Source of the DNA: Chloroflexota bacterium
GTDB lineage: Bacteria > Chloroflexota > UBA11872 > VXOZ01
NCBI GenBank assembly: GCA_958295775.1
Contig: CATQHC010000009.1
Location: 124,001-188,000, forward strand
Length of the DNA: 64,000 nt
Direction of reading: 5' to 3'
Part shown: positions 42,578-50,621 of the stretch, one piece after another
Layout: the number at the start of each line of letters is the position of its first letter
Position numbering within the stretch: position 1 is the stretch's first letter
Program-made: the position numbers and the translations under genes
Notes under the pieces: generated by a model
Told to the model about the DNA's origin: nothing
The model's database searches: none
What the model saw: only the letters and a program-made list of their open reading frames with translations

Positions 42578-44260
42578 TTAGGAAAAGAAGGGCAGCCGCA
42601 ACCCCTCCAAGGGACCGCGCACGTTGATGATGTTCTTCTTCGTCTTGATATACCAACTCTCGATTTCCGCCAGCCTGGACTCAGTGTTAGGCAGAACCAC
42701 GGGTACGCTTACGCCCCGCACGGTGTTTCTTACAGCGAAACTATAGCGTGGGCTGAGGAGCATGAGACTGGGTACCTCGTCGGCAAACGTGCGCTGGAAG
42801 TCCACGTACATCTGCCGCCGTTCGTTCTGGTCCAGCGTGTGGCGGGCATTCTGCAGCGCCTCGTCAACGCGGGGATCGATAAACCCGGTAAAATTCCACC
42901 CGCTTTCGATCTGGCTCGAGTGCCAGGTCACGTACGGATCGGGATCCAAGCCATTGAGGAGCCACGTATACAAAGCCATGTCAAATTCATGGGTAAGCAG
43001 GTAGTCATTGAGCAGGCCGGAAGGACCCGCAACCTGAACCATCACCTCAAATCCTACAATCCGCAATTGAGCCCCTATCGCTTCAGCCAATTCAACCTGG
43101 CCCGGCAAGTCGGTGGCCATCAGAGTCAAAGAGAGGCGGGCCTCACCCCTCACGCGAATCCCATCCGGCCCCAGGGTCCAGCCAGCTTCCTCCAGCAGCG
43201 TCCTGCTGGTGCGCGGGTCATATGGATACCGCTGCACGTCCGTCGTATACGCCCAGGAAACCGGCAGAATCGGCCCTTCAAGTGGATCAGCGGTTCCTCC
43301 CTGCACATCGTTGGCTAGGAAACTGCGATCGATAGCATGGGCAATTGCCTGCCGTATCGTTCTGTCAAAGAACGGTTCGCGGCGCAGGTTGAAGTAGAGC
43401 ACCGTGTACCCTGCCAGAGGCGCGCTGTACTCCTGGACATCCGCCAATTCGCCAACGCGAGCAATCTCTGTTGTCGGCAGATAGCTCACGCCTTCCACCT
43501 CGCCGCGCTCCAGCGCGGTAATTGTAGCCTTTGCGTTTGGATAGAATTTGAACTTCAAGAAGCGGATGCGTGGTCGACCGTCGAAATACTGGTCATTCGC
43601 TCTAAGGAGCGCGAATTCATCGGTGAACTCTACAACACGGTAGGGGCCGGTGCCTACCGGTTGTAGGTTGAACGGCGTCAGATAGATTTGGTCGGCGCTT
43701 ACTCCGTCCAACAAGTGTTTTGGCAAGATGCCAATCGTCACGTACTCGAGCAGCGGCAAGTACACGTTGTTCAGCAAGTAGATGCGGACACCGCGGTCGC
43801 CTGCGCGTTCTGCCCTTACATTTCTCCACACCGGGTCATTGCGCACCGGGCTTGTCAGCAGGCCGTAGGTGAAGAGCACGTCGTCCACCGTAAAGGGCAT
43901 GCCGTCATGCCAGGTCACACCATCGCGGAGAAAAAACGTGTAGGAGCGGCTCTGGACATCAATTTCCCAACGCATCGCAAGGTCGGACGCAATTGTCCCG
44001 TCTTCCGCGTACCGCGTGAGACCGTTGAAAACCAGCGAAGAAATGGTGCGTGCCGAGTCGTTCTTTGCCAGCATCGGCACGAGCGTCGGCGGAGGCCCAA
44101 GCGTGCCCTCGATGTATGTGCCGCCGTAATCGGGGACGTCTTCGACGGTAGCGGCGTAGGCAAAATAAGTGAGCAACACTGCGGCCAGCAGCGCACCAAT
44201 ACAGCCGACGATGACTACCCCGGCAACGCGGGAGGATGCGAGCGATGGTTGCTCAGCCAT
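42578..44260 (-). CDS. Family-5 (peptide/nickel-type) solute-binding protein
   Basis: 560 residues with an uncleaved N-terminal membrane anchor (VVIVGCIGALLAAVLLTYFAYA, about 15-36), then the extracellular SBP_bac_5 fold: NGLTRYAEDGTIASDLAMRW, FFLRDGVTWHDGMPFTVDDVLFTYGLL and the RQAIAHAIDRSFLAND block. It would capture oligopeptides or similar for an ABC importer. No permease or ATPase gene is near. It lies between secG (19 nt upstream) and the CinA-like gene. Confidence 0.88.
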   Translation of the reverse strand: MAEQPSLASSRVAGVVIVGCIGALLAAVLLTYFAYAATVEDVPDYGGTYIEGTLGPPPTLVPMLAKNDSARTISSLVFNGLTRYAEDGTIASDLAMRWEIDVQSRSYTFFLRDGVTWHDGMPFTVDDVLFTYGLLTSPVRNDPVWRNVRAERAGDRGVRIYLLNNVYLPLLEYVTIGILPKHLLDGVSADQIYLTPFNLQPVGTGPYRVVEFTDEFALLRANDQYFDGRPRIRFLKFKFYPNAKATITALERGEVEGVSYLPTTEIARVGELADVQEYSAPLAGYTVLYFNLRREPFFDRTIRQAIAHAIDRSFLANDVQGGTADPLEGPILPVSWAYTTDVQRYPYDPRTSRTLLEEAGWTLGPDGIRVRGEARLSLTLMATDLPGQVELAEAIGAQLRIVGFEVMVQVAGPSGLLNDYLLTHEFDMALYTWLLNGLDPDPYVTWHSSQIESGWNFTGFIDPRVDEALQNARHTLDQNERRQMYVDFQRTFADEVPSLMLLSPRYSFAVRNTVRGVSVPVVLPNTESRLAEIESWYIKTKKNIINVRGPLEGLRLPFFS

Positions 44261-44279
44261 GCCTCACCCCTGCAGCATG

Positions 44280-44495
44280 CTAAATGCGGACCAGGATGAC
44301 GGAAACGAGGATGAATAGCACTGCGAGCCCGATGGTGACATTGAAAAGTAACCGATCGACGCCGCGGCGCGTATTGTGGATGCTATCAGAGCCGCCGAAT
44401 GCTGAACCCAACGCAGCACCGCGCGCCTGCAAAAGCACGGCGGCTATCAAAGCGACAGAGAGAATAATCTGGATTACTTGGAGATACTGCTGCAC
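44280..44495 (-). CDS. secG: Preprotein translocase subunit SecG
   Basis: 71 residues with the SecG topology: helix (LQVIQIILSVALIAAVLLQ), conserved loop ARGAALGSAFGGSDSIHNTRRGVDRLLF, second helix (VTIGLAVLFILVSVIL). It stabilises SecA insertion at the SecYE channel. First gene of the operon secG - binding protein - cinA, with a -10 element about 160 nt upstream. Confidence 0.94.
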   Translation of the reverse strand: MQQYLQVIQIILSVALIAAVLLQARGAALGSAFGGSDSIHNTRRGVDRLLFNVTIGLAVLFILVSVILVRI

Positions 44496-44655
44496 GTGTC
44501 ATGCTCTCCTCACACTGCAATTCCGAACAACTACGGCAATTCTGCCTCTGCAAGCGTATATACGTCCATTCGAACTTCCCGCCGCACGGCAAAACTGAAA
44601 CTTACCTGCTTCAACAAACTCCCCAAACCTAGGATAGTAGTCCGTAGCCTGATCC

Positions 44656-44664
44656 ATTATACCA
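44656..44664 (-). promoter_or_regulatory. Extended -10 promoter for secG
   Basis: Minus-strand TGGTATAAT, a perfect -10 with TGn extension. It is identical to the element before clpC. No -35 at usual spacing. Confidence 0.5.
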
Positions 44665-44919
44665 ATTCTACATGGTGGAACGGGCGCACAACCTACGCCT
44701 TCGCCGGCTTGGCTATGCATGCCGGGCAATCTCACCCCGCAGACCCGATCTCATGGATGCGCTAGTAACCTAGTCCCACTTCCAGATCGAATAGGGCAGG
44801 GCAAGCCCATGACCACTGGAATGCGGTGAGGGTTGGGTGAAAACGTTCTCTCACGTTGCAGGCCGTGCCTGTCCACTGTCAATTGGTCAGCGGCCCATCT
44901 AGTCTCTTGCGCTGCGAGA

Positions 44920-44948
44920 TTGTACAGCGGTTGGCGGGCCGCTATGCT
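44920..44948 (+). promoter_or_regulatory. Possible promoter for the TIM-barrel gene at 45050
   Basis: TTGTAC (44920-44925), 17-nt spacer, TATGCT (44943-44948), about 100 nt before the ATG. The remainder of the gap 44496-44919 shows nothing beyond the secG promoter. Confidence 0.4.
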
Positions 44949-44952
44949 AGAA

Positions 44953-44997
44953 CTTGCTGTCGCACGTGCTTAGAAGTCTAAGACTGACGACAGCAAG
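44953..44997 (+). promoter_or_regulatory. Nested stem-loop in 5' leader
   Basis: CTTGCTGTCG (44953-44962) pairs with CGACAGCAAG (44988-44997); the 25-nt loop holds a smaller hairpin, CTTAG-AAGT-CTAAG. If the promoter at 44920 is used, the structure is at the very 5' end of the mRNA. It may protect the transcript or be a regulatory leader; no known riboswitch was recognised. Confidence 0.45.
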
Positions 44998-45049
44998 CGG
45001 TGGAGATAGCGCCATAAACCTGATGAATAGCACTTAAGGAGAACGCAGT

Positions 45050-45916
45050 ATGTACGAAAAGATTAGCGGCTTTTGCGATGAGATTACGGACGACTTCAGC
45101 GAACAGCTAGACGCCATGCAGGCTCTCGGCATCAACTATGTGGAGGTACGCAATCTCGCCGTTAACGGCAAACCCAAGGCCGTGATTGTCGACCTCACCG
45201 AGGATGACCTCCGCGCGGCAAAGCGCGAATTGGACAGTCGCGGCATGCGCGTCTCGGCCATCGGTTCGCCAATTGGCAAGATCATGATTACTGATGACTT
45301 TGAATCGCACCTTGAGAGATTCAAGGGCGCGCTCCGTGCCGCCGACATCCTGGATACTTCCTACATCCGCATGTTCTCATTCTTCCTGCCGGAGGGCGAG
45401 GACCCAAACAGCCATCGAGACGAGGTAATGCGCCGCCTGCAAGCCCTATCCGCTGCGGCGAGGCAGCACCGGCCGGACATCCTGCTGTTGCACGAAAACG
45501 AGAGCGACATTTACGGTGACACGCCCGCTCGCTGCAGGGATATCTTTGAAACGGTTGGCGCAGAGAACCTGCGCCTGACCCTTGATCCCGCAAACTTCGT
45601 CGCTTGTGGTGTCAAGCCATTCAGCGAAGCGCTACCCGCGCTGCAACCCTGGCTCCACTATGTGCACGTGAAAGACAAGGAATCCCAAGCCGGCAAGGTG
45701 GTTGTTGCCGGTGAAGGCGCTGCCGAATGGCGCGAACTCCTGGGAGCGCTCAAACTTGCGGGGTACGACGGATTCTTCTCGCTTGAGCCGCACCTGCAAG
45801 TCGCCGGCCGTTCCTTTGGCTATACCGGGCACGACCTCTTTGCCAAGGCCCATGCAGGCTTCATGAATCTGCTGAACGAGACAGGCTGGCAGTCCGCCAC
45901 CACGAGCGCTCCTTAG
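45050..45916 (+). CDS. Sugar-phosphate isomerase/epimerase-like TIM barrel
   Basis: 288 residues, xylose-isomerase-like fold: FCDEITDDFSEQLDAMQALGINYVEVRNL at the N-terminus, then acidic/His positions in LLLHENESDIYGDTP, LTLDPANFVACG, YVHVKDKE and FFSLEPHL. AAGGAG precedes the ATG. It is not closely like the barrel at 39312, so the two likely have different substrates. Its last 56 bp overlap the 3' end of the convergent glycosyltransferase gene. Confidence 0.87.
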   Translation: MYEKISGFCDEITDDFSEQLDAMQALGINYVEVRNLAVNGKPKAVIVDLTEDDLRAAKRELDSRGMRVSAIGSPIGKIMITDDFESHLERFKGALRAADILDTSYIRMFSFFLPEGEDPNSHRDEVMRRLQALSAAARQHRPDILLLHENESDIYGDTPARCRDIFETVGAENLRLTLDPANFVACGVKPFSEALPALQPWLHYVHVKDKESQAGKVVVAGEGAAEWRELLGALKLAGYDGFFSLEPHLQVAGRSFGYTGHDLFAKAHAGFMNLLNETGWQSATTSAP

Positions 45917-47924
45917 CCTTTTTCCGTGCCATGGGGATGCCAAGAGCTGCCAGGGCCAGCGTGACGTACGCAAAGAGACTGGCATAGAAGCTGGCCATCA
46001 TGTAGGGTTTGCCCACGTCGACATTGTGCATATCAAAAGATGAGTAGAATTCGAAAGCGCTCGTACGAAATCCTAGGTAATCCCAAGACTGTGCCTGGAG
46101 TACACCGTCCTGCCATGCGTGCGGTATCTCCGGCAGTTGGAAGGGATGAGAAAAGAGGTTTTGAGCCAGGACAAATGTGTCGGCCGTGAGAAGTCCGCGC
46201 GCCTTACTGGCCGGCAGCAGGATTCCAGCGCTGCCATAGGTAACTTCCGGTGTTATGAGGACCTGGTACGAATAGTACGTGCCCAGCATAAAGACTGCCG
46301 CAACCAGCCATTGCCGCCATCGCTGACAAAGACTTCCCGCTAGCGCAAAGATGCCAATGCTCGCCGTTATCCACGCGAATGGCAGTGCATGCGACATGTG
46401 GCGAAAGAAGTCGGGAGGGTTCTCAACGTTCGTAAGTGCCGGGCCTGCCTCGGTGAGCCAGAGTATCAGCACATGGGCTCCCGCAGCCGCCGGCAGAAAA
46501 AGATATACGGGTCGGCGCAGCGCAAGCCAGACCGTGCCCAAACCGAAAAGCACCACGGCCGCGATGAGGATAATCCAGAATCCCAGCGTTGTCGTACGCA
46601 GCAAGTCGCTATAGTAGATTGCCCCAATGTCAGAGAATCCGTCCCAGTGTTTCTGCAGGTTTTCTAGGCCAAAATAGGTTGAACGATGGAGAGGCCACGG
46701 CTTTCCGGTCTGTCTCAGCGTCTCCCCGGCATAGAGCAAGGTGGGCACTGTTGCGACGACTGCCGACACCCAATAGCCTGCCTCCCGCCATCGAGCAATC
46801 ATTACGACTGCCAGAGTAATGGCAGCGTATATTCCGCCCTCCGGTCGGGTCAGCACAACCAGCCCGGCAATTGAGCCAAAGATTGCCCAGTGCTGCAACT
46901 TACCGTCTCGTGGCACGCTGGCTACCATAGCAAGTAACAGCAAGTGGAAGATGGGCTCCGGTTCAGCCGCTCCCAGCGCGTATATCTGGTATATGGGGAA
47001 GAGAACCAGTGTGATCGCTGCACCCACCGCGAGAGTCAGATCGCCGGAGATCTTTCGCACAGCCAAAAATGCCACGATTGGCATGGCTATGTTGGCAGCG
47101 ATGAGTGGAGCGTAGGTGCCGACTGTGGTGTGTCCAAATAGGAAGAAGCCCACAATCATCGTAAGCGGCCAGACCGGCAAGTCATCGGTCCAATAGGGTT
47201 TGATGCCTTGCGTGTCACCAAACACCTCGTCAAATGTGCGAAAAGGGTACCCCTGGCCGCGAGCCAATGCATCCGCTACCGACCAATACCTCACTTGATC
47301 GTCAAAGGCGATTGAGATGTACGTGAACGCTTGCGTAAGACCGACGGTCAGCAACGCCAGAACGGCGACGATTGGCAGCATGTAGGCCGCTGTGTCGCCA
47401 ACAGCCTTTGGGAACGGCACGCTCTCGTGCCTATTTCGATAGCCTATGCCGCCAATGAGCACGTGCAGATAGAGTGACAGCGCCACAAGGGTGCCAAGGA
47501 AGACTTTGCCTCCCCTTACTAGGTGGACGATTTCGCCGATCTCCCAAAGCAGCTCAATGCCAGTGTGAAAAGGAGGGTGCAAGAGGAAGCCCAGCACTGC
47601 GATCGGCAAGAATGGGAGTGTACTTAAAATACATACGCGCAGCGAAACAAAGTGTGAAGTCTCTCGATACCAGCGTATTGCGACGGCGATCCACAGCGCC
47701 GCAAGAACCGATGGCACCGCCCATATTAGCGATTCCCAGTTGCTGTCTGCCGGCAGCAATTCCACGAAGCGCAATGCCCGCAAGAAGAGCCCAATGCCGC
47801 CTAGCACACCTGCGAGCCACAGTATGCGTAGACCTGCTCGAATGAGCGCCATTCTCGGACGTTGGAAGATCAGAGGCATGGCAGAAATCGTCTCTTCAAG
47901 TGAGCCCCAAGGATATAGCCGCAT
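45861..47924 (-). CDS. GT39-like membrane glycosyltransferase
   Basis: 687 residues and about ten or more membrane helices. A conserved early loop after helix 5-6 reads FDDQVRYWSVADALARGQGYPF, the acidic pair resembling the catalytic DD/DE of polyprenyl-phosphate-sugar-dependent transferases (ArnT/PMT). It would transfer a lipid-linked sugar to a protein or lipid outside the membrane. The start is uncertain: later ATGs at codons 16 and 25 are possible. The last 56 bp overlap the 3' end of the TIM-barrel gene on the other strand. Confidence 0.72.
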   Translation of the reverse strand: MRLYPWGSLEETISAMPLIFQRPRMALIRAGLRILWLAGVLGGIGLFLRALRFVELLPADSNWESLIWAVPSVLAALWIAVAIRWYRETSHFVSLRVCILSTLPFLPIAVLGFLLHPPFHTGIELLWEIGEIVHLVRGGKVFLGTLVALSLYLHVLIGGIGYRNRHESVPFPKAVGDTAAYMLPIVAVLALLTVGLTQAFTYISIAFDDQVRYWSVADALARGQGYPFRTFDEVFGDTQGIKPYWTDDLPVWPLTMIVGFFLFGHTTVGTYAPLIAANIAMPIVAFLAVRKISGDLTLAVGAAITLVLFPIYQIYALGAAEPEPIFHLLLLAMVASVPRDGKLQHWAIFGSIAGLVVLTRPEGGIYAAITLAVVMIARWREAGYWVSAVVATVPTLLYAGETLRQTGKPWPLHRSTYFGLENLQKHWDGFSDIGAIYYSDLLRTTTLGFWIILIAAVVLFGLGTVWLALRRPVYLFLPAAAGAHVLILWLTEAGPALTNVENPPDFFRHMSHALPFAWITASIGIFALAGSLCQRWRQWLVAAVFMLGTYYSYQVLITPEVTYGSAGILLPASKARGLLTADTFVLAQNLFSHPFQLPEIPHAWQDGVLQAQSWDYLGFRTSAFEFYSSFDMHNVDVGKPYMMASFYASLFAYVTLALAALGIPMARKKAKERSWWRTASLSRSADS

Positions 47925-48103
47925 CTACGTGATAGCCGGACCGCCTTCACTTTTCCAGCCCTGCTGAATTCGGCAATTCAACCGCACGAGCGTTCCAGAA
48001 TCATGCCGCTACGGTTGGCATGTGCGGAGAGAGTGAAGTGGCAAGCAGACGTGCGAGCGCGTCATTGGCCTGTGAACACTGTTGTCCAAAGCCTGCCGCA
48101 GCG

Positions 48104-48481
48104 TCAGACCTCTCGGGAAGAAGGGAGTTGCGCCTGTGCTTCCGCCTTATCCTGGAAACTTGGGCGTTTTCCGTGCCGACGAGCAAGCTCCCGGTAGATG
48201 TCCTCCACGGTAAGGCCACTTTGGACCAGCAGCACCACGCAGTGAAACCAAAGATCGGCAACCTCGGCAACAATCTCGTTTGGTTCTTTGTTCTTGGCCG
48301 CCAGCACTACCTCTATCGCTTCTTCCCCCACTTTGCGGGCAGTGCGATCAACGCCGCCCTGCAGCAAGTGCGTTACATATGACCCTTCGGGCAACGTTTG
48401 CTGCCGTTCACGGACAATGTGAAAGACCTCATCGAGAACCTTTGCTGTTGCTGTCGTATGGTCTTTACTCTCAGACACCAT
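48104..48481 (-). CDS. hisE: Phosphoribosyl-ATP pyrophosphatase
   Basis: Second step of histidine biosynthesis, 125 residues. Family pattern: LPEGSYVTHLLQGGVDRTARKVGEEAIEVVLAAKN and EVADLWFHCVVLLVQSGL (MazG-like metal-binding helices). Its ATG overlaps the TAA of hisI by one base (TAATG), so hisI and hisE are two separate but coupled genes, unlike the fused HisIE of enterobacteria. Confidence 0.94.
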   Translation of the reverse strand: MVSESKDHTTATAKVLDEVFHIVRERQQTLPEGSYVTHLLQGGVDRTARKVGEEAIEVVLAAKNKEPNEIVAEVADLWFHCVVLLVQSGLTVEDIYRELARRHGKRPSFQDKAEAQAQLPSSREV

Positions 48482-48825
48482 TATTCCTCGTCGAGTGTGC
48501 GGTAGTAACACGAGACATTGCCGGTGTGGCACGTTGGCCCCTGTGGTTTCGCAAGAATCAACAACGAATTCTCCTCACAGTTGCGGTAGACGTCCACCAC
48601 GTGCAGATAGTTCCCGCTTGTGGCGCCCTTCAGCCACGGCTCCTGGCGGCTGCGGCTCCAAAACCACACCTGTCCGGTCTCCAGGGTCTTTGCCAGCATT
48701 TGCTTGGTCATGAAACCCAGCATCAAGACTTGCAGTGTGTGCGCATCTTGGACTACGGCAGGCACGAGTCCCTGCGCATCGAATTGGAGGCGTTCAAGGG
48801 CATTGTCCATGTCTTCTGCATTCAC
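48481..48825 (-). CDS. hisI: Phosphoribosyl-AMP cyclohydrolase
   Basis: Third step of histidine biosynthesis, 114 residues. Diagnostic blocks: VLMLGFMTKQMLAKTLETGQVWFWSRSRQEPWLKGATSGN, then zinc/magnesium ligands VVDVYRNCEENSLLI and PTCHTGNVSCYY with three conserved Cys. No other his genes are in the window. Coupled to hisE by a one-base overlap. Confidence 0.94.
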   Translation of the reverse strand: MNAEDMDNALERLQFDAQGLVPAVVQDAHTLQVLMLGFMTKQMLAKTLETGQVWFWSRSRQEPWLKGATSGNYLHVVDVYRNCEENSLLILAKPQGPTCHTGNVSCYYRTLDEE

Positions 48826-48938
48826 TGCGAGCGCCGCCTTGTTGCGGGCACCCCTTGGTTGGTCATTCCTGTGAGCATAGCGGATGCTTCAAGTCGAATT
48901 CTTCAAGTGCGAAGGATAGCGCACTCCTCGTACCGAGA

Positions 48939-48944
48939 ATTATA
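48939..48944 (-). promoter_or_regulatory. -10 element for hisI-hisE
   Basis: Perfect TATAAT on the minus strand, 114 nt upstream of the hisI ATG; no convincing -35 at 16-18 nt. Confidence 0.35.
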
Positions 48945-49079
48945 CCGCAGGAACATCAGACTAGTGTGGTACGGGCGGGCGCGACTACCACGCGGCAGGG
49001 GCCGGCACACGCGCCCACTTGACAGAATTGCCTCACCTCGCGCGGCATCCAGCCGGTCGCTCGATTCGGAGACTTGCGC

Positions 49080-49967
49080 CTAGCGGTTGACCTGCGCCTG
49101 CAACGCGCGGCGTTCGCGGGCCAGAGCCTCCGGCCTGCCGCCGACCGTGTCGAGCAAATGCACCAATGCCGGGTTTCTGCCCATCCCCCGCATGATCAGC
49201 GAAAGGTTCGGTGCTCGATCAAGCTCAAGCTGCAGCGGCCGGTCCGGCTCAGTAACGGGACTTGCATTGGTCCAGCGAATAGCGGCTAGTCTATCCACGA
49301 AGCGGGACGCCTTGCGCACATACCGCCCTAGCTGATCGTTGTCCCACATCACCGATTGAAACGCGCAGCCGGTATGCATCACAAAACGCAGCGCCGGGAA
49401 GGCATCGAGGAAGGTGAGAAAGTCATCGGGAAAATGCAATACAGACTCTCGTCCGCCGTTCTCAATCGCGATCGGCACACCAGGATAGAGCACCAGCAAC
49501 GCTTGCAGCGCCTCGTGGAGGGCTCTGAGATGGTCGTCGATGTAGCCCTTGCGTCTGCCGGCATGCATCACATAGAGCGACATCGGCGCGTACGCCTCAA
49601 AGAATTCCACCGCCTGCACAAGGCGCCTCAAGTAAATTGAGCGCGCAAACGCGGTCACATCGCTCGGGGCTTCTTCAAAGCCTTCATCCGGGAAGATATT
49701 CACCTGAAACTGCAGCGGGGCATGCGCCATGATTGCGAGGACATCTTGCGTAAAGGTGTCCCACAGGCCCTTGCGGTAAAGGACCTCATTGACTGTCAGC
49801 TCTATCACCGCGAATTCAAGCCGCTGCGCCGTGTGCAGGGCCTCTTGCAACTGTTCGGCCACACTCATGCGGCTGAAGGGCTGTAGCCGAGGATTGAATC
49901 CGACTTGCATCGCTTTCAACACACCATGCGAAATGTAAGAAGCACGCCCCTCTCCGGGGCCCTCCAC
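49080..49967 (-). CDS. Xylose-isomerase-like TIM-barrel protein
   Basis: 295 residues with the fold of sugar-phosphate isomerases: MQVGFNPRLQPF at the start of the barrel, FAVIELTVNEVLYRKGLW, LYVMHAGRRKG, GVPIAIENGGRESVLHFPDDFLTFLDAFP and RFVMHTGCAFQ. A Glu and His at barrel positions fit metal binding, although the C-terminal third is divergent and may not be catalytic. Start may be ATG further downstream (codon 20, MQVGFNP). Monocistronic. Function unknown. Confidence 0.72.
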   Translation of the reverse strand: MEGPGEGRASYISHGVLKAMQVGFNPRLQPFSRMSVAEQLQEALHTAQRLEFAVIELTVNEVLYRKGLWDTFTQDVLAIMAHAPLQFQVNIFPDEGFEEAPSDVTAFARSIYLRRLVQAVEFFEAYAPMSLYVMHAGRRKGYIDDHLRALHEALQALLVLYPGVPIAIENGGRESVLHFPDDFLTFLDAFPALRFVMHTGCAFQSVMWDNDQLGRYVRKASRFVDRLAAIRWTNASPVTEPDRPLQLELDRAPNLSLIMRGMGRNPALVHLLDTVGGRPEALARERRALQAQVNR

Positions 49968-50323
49968 TCACGCTCGCCGAAATTCTTCAACCGTGATCCA
50001 GTACCGGCGCTTGTCAACTATTCTCGCTCGGCGCCGAGCTCCACTCGATCCGGATAACGAGCGTACTTTCTCCATCCAATTAGATACCGAACCCAAGAAG
50101 CCGCTGTCAAGCTAACCGTTGCGGAACGGAGCGCCACTAACCAAGAGAGCCCCCCTCTCGGCTTGGAAGCTTACCTCCAGAAGTGGTTCGGCATGAACAA
50201 GAGAGCTGCCCGGCCTATGGGAAAGAAACTCTGTTCCGCTTCTCTGTCGGGGCGAATTCTGCAAACTGAAGGGAGTTTCGGTTGCCATTTCCTGTTGCGA
50301 CCGGGACTGTTAGACTGAAATAT
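49968..50323 (+). other. Non-coding stretch before tRNA-Sec
   Basis: About 356 bases with no supported gene. A short imperfect GC-rich inverted repeat (CCAAGAGAG / CTCTCGGCTTGG near 50138-50166) is visible. No convincing promoter for the tRNA was found by eye. Confidence 0.5.
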
Positions 50324-50423
50324 GGAGGCGCTCGGGTCCCGGTGGGCCTCGCGGTCTTCAAAACCGTCTGCGGGGCGGGCTACTCCCGTCCTGGGTGGGT
50401 TCGACTCCCATGCGCCTCCGCCA
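50324..50423 (+). tRNA. selC: Selenocysteine tRNA (anticodon TCA)
   Basis: An 8-bp acceptor (GGAGGCGC 50324-50331 with GCGCCTCC 50412-50419), discriminator G and encoded CCA (50421-50423). The D arm has a 6-bp stem (GGGTCC/GGGCCT) with a 4-nt loop, the anticodon loop is CTTCAAA with TCA at 50358-50360, and there is a long GC-rich variable arm before a T arm GTGGG-TTCGACT-CCCAT. The 8-bp acceptor, long D stem and long extra arm are peculiar to bacterial tRNA-Sec and exclude a serine or suppressor tRNA. selA, selB and selD and a selenoprotein should exist elsewhere in the genome. Confidence 0.95.
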
Positions 50424-50621
50424 GAGATGACCGGTATGCCGTTGGCGTGCCGCCACGCAGAAAGCAGGCCCACATTCCTCCGTTCGCCAACCACATCAGC
50501 GTACTGTCCATAGACGAACTGAAACACGAACTAAGCGGATAGATCCGGCATCCTTGCACCTATCGAGCTTTGCCAAACACTCATAGCAGTTTTGCCGGTC
50601 GGGATTACTTATGTAAATCGC

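Noticed and set aside
48280-49083. Plus-strand 267-codon frame over hisI-hisE
   Set aside because: Antisense shadow of the two his genes.
50171-50527. Minus-strand 118-codon frame containing AWESNPPRTGVARPADGFEDRE
   Set aside because: This wording comes from the complement of the tRNA-Sec gene itself; it is a familiar artefact of translating tRNA genes.
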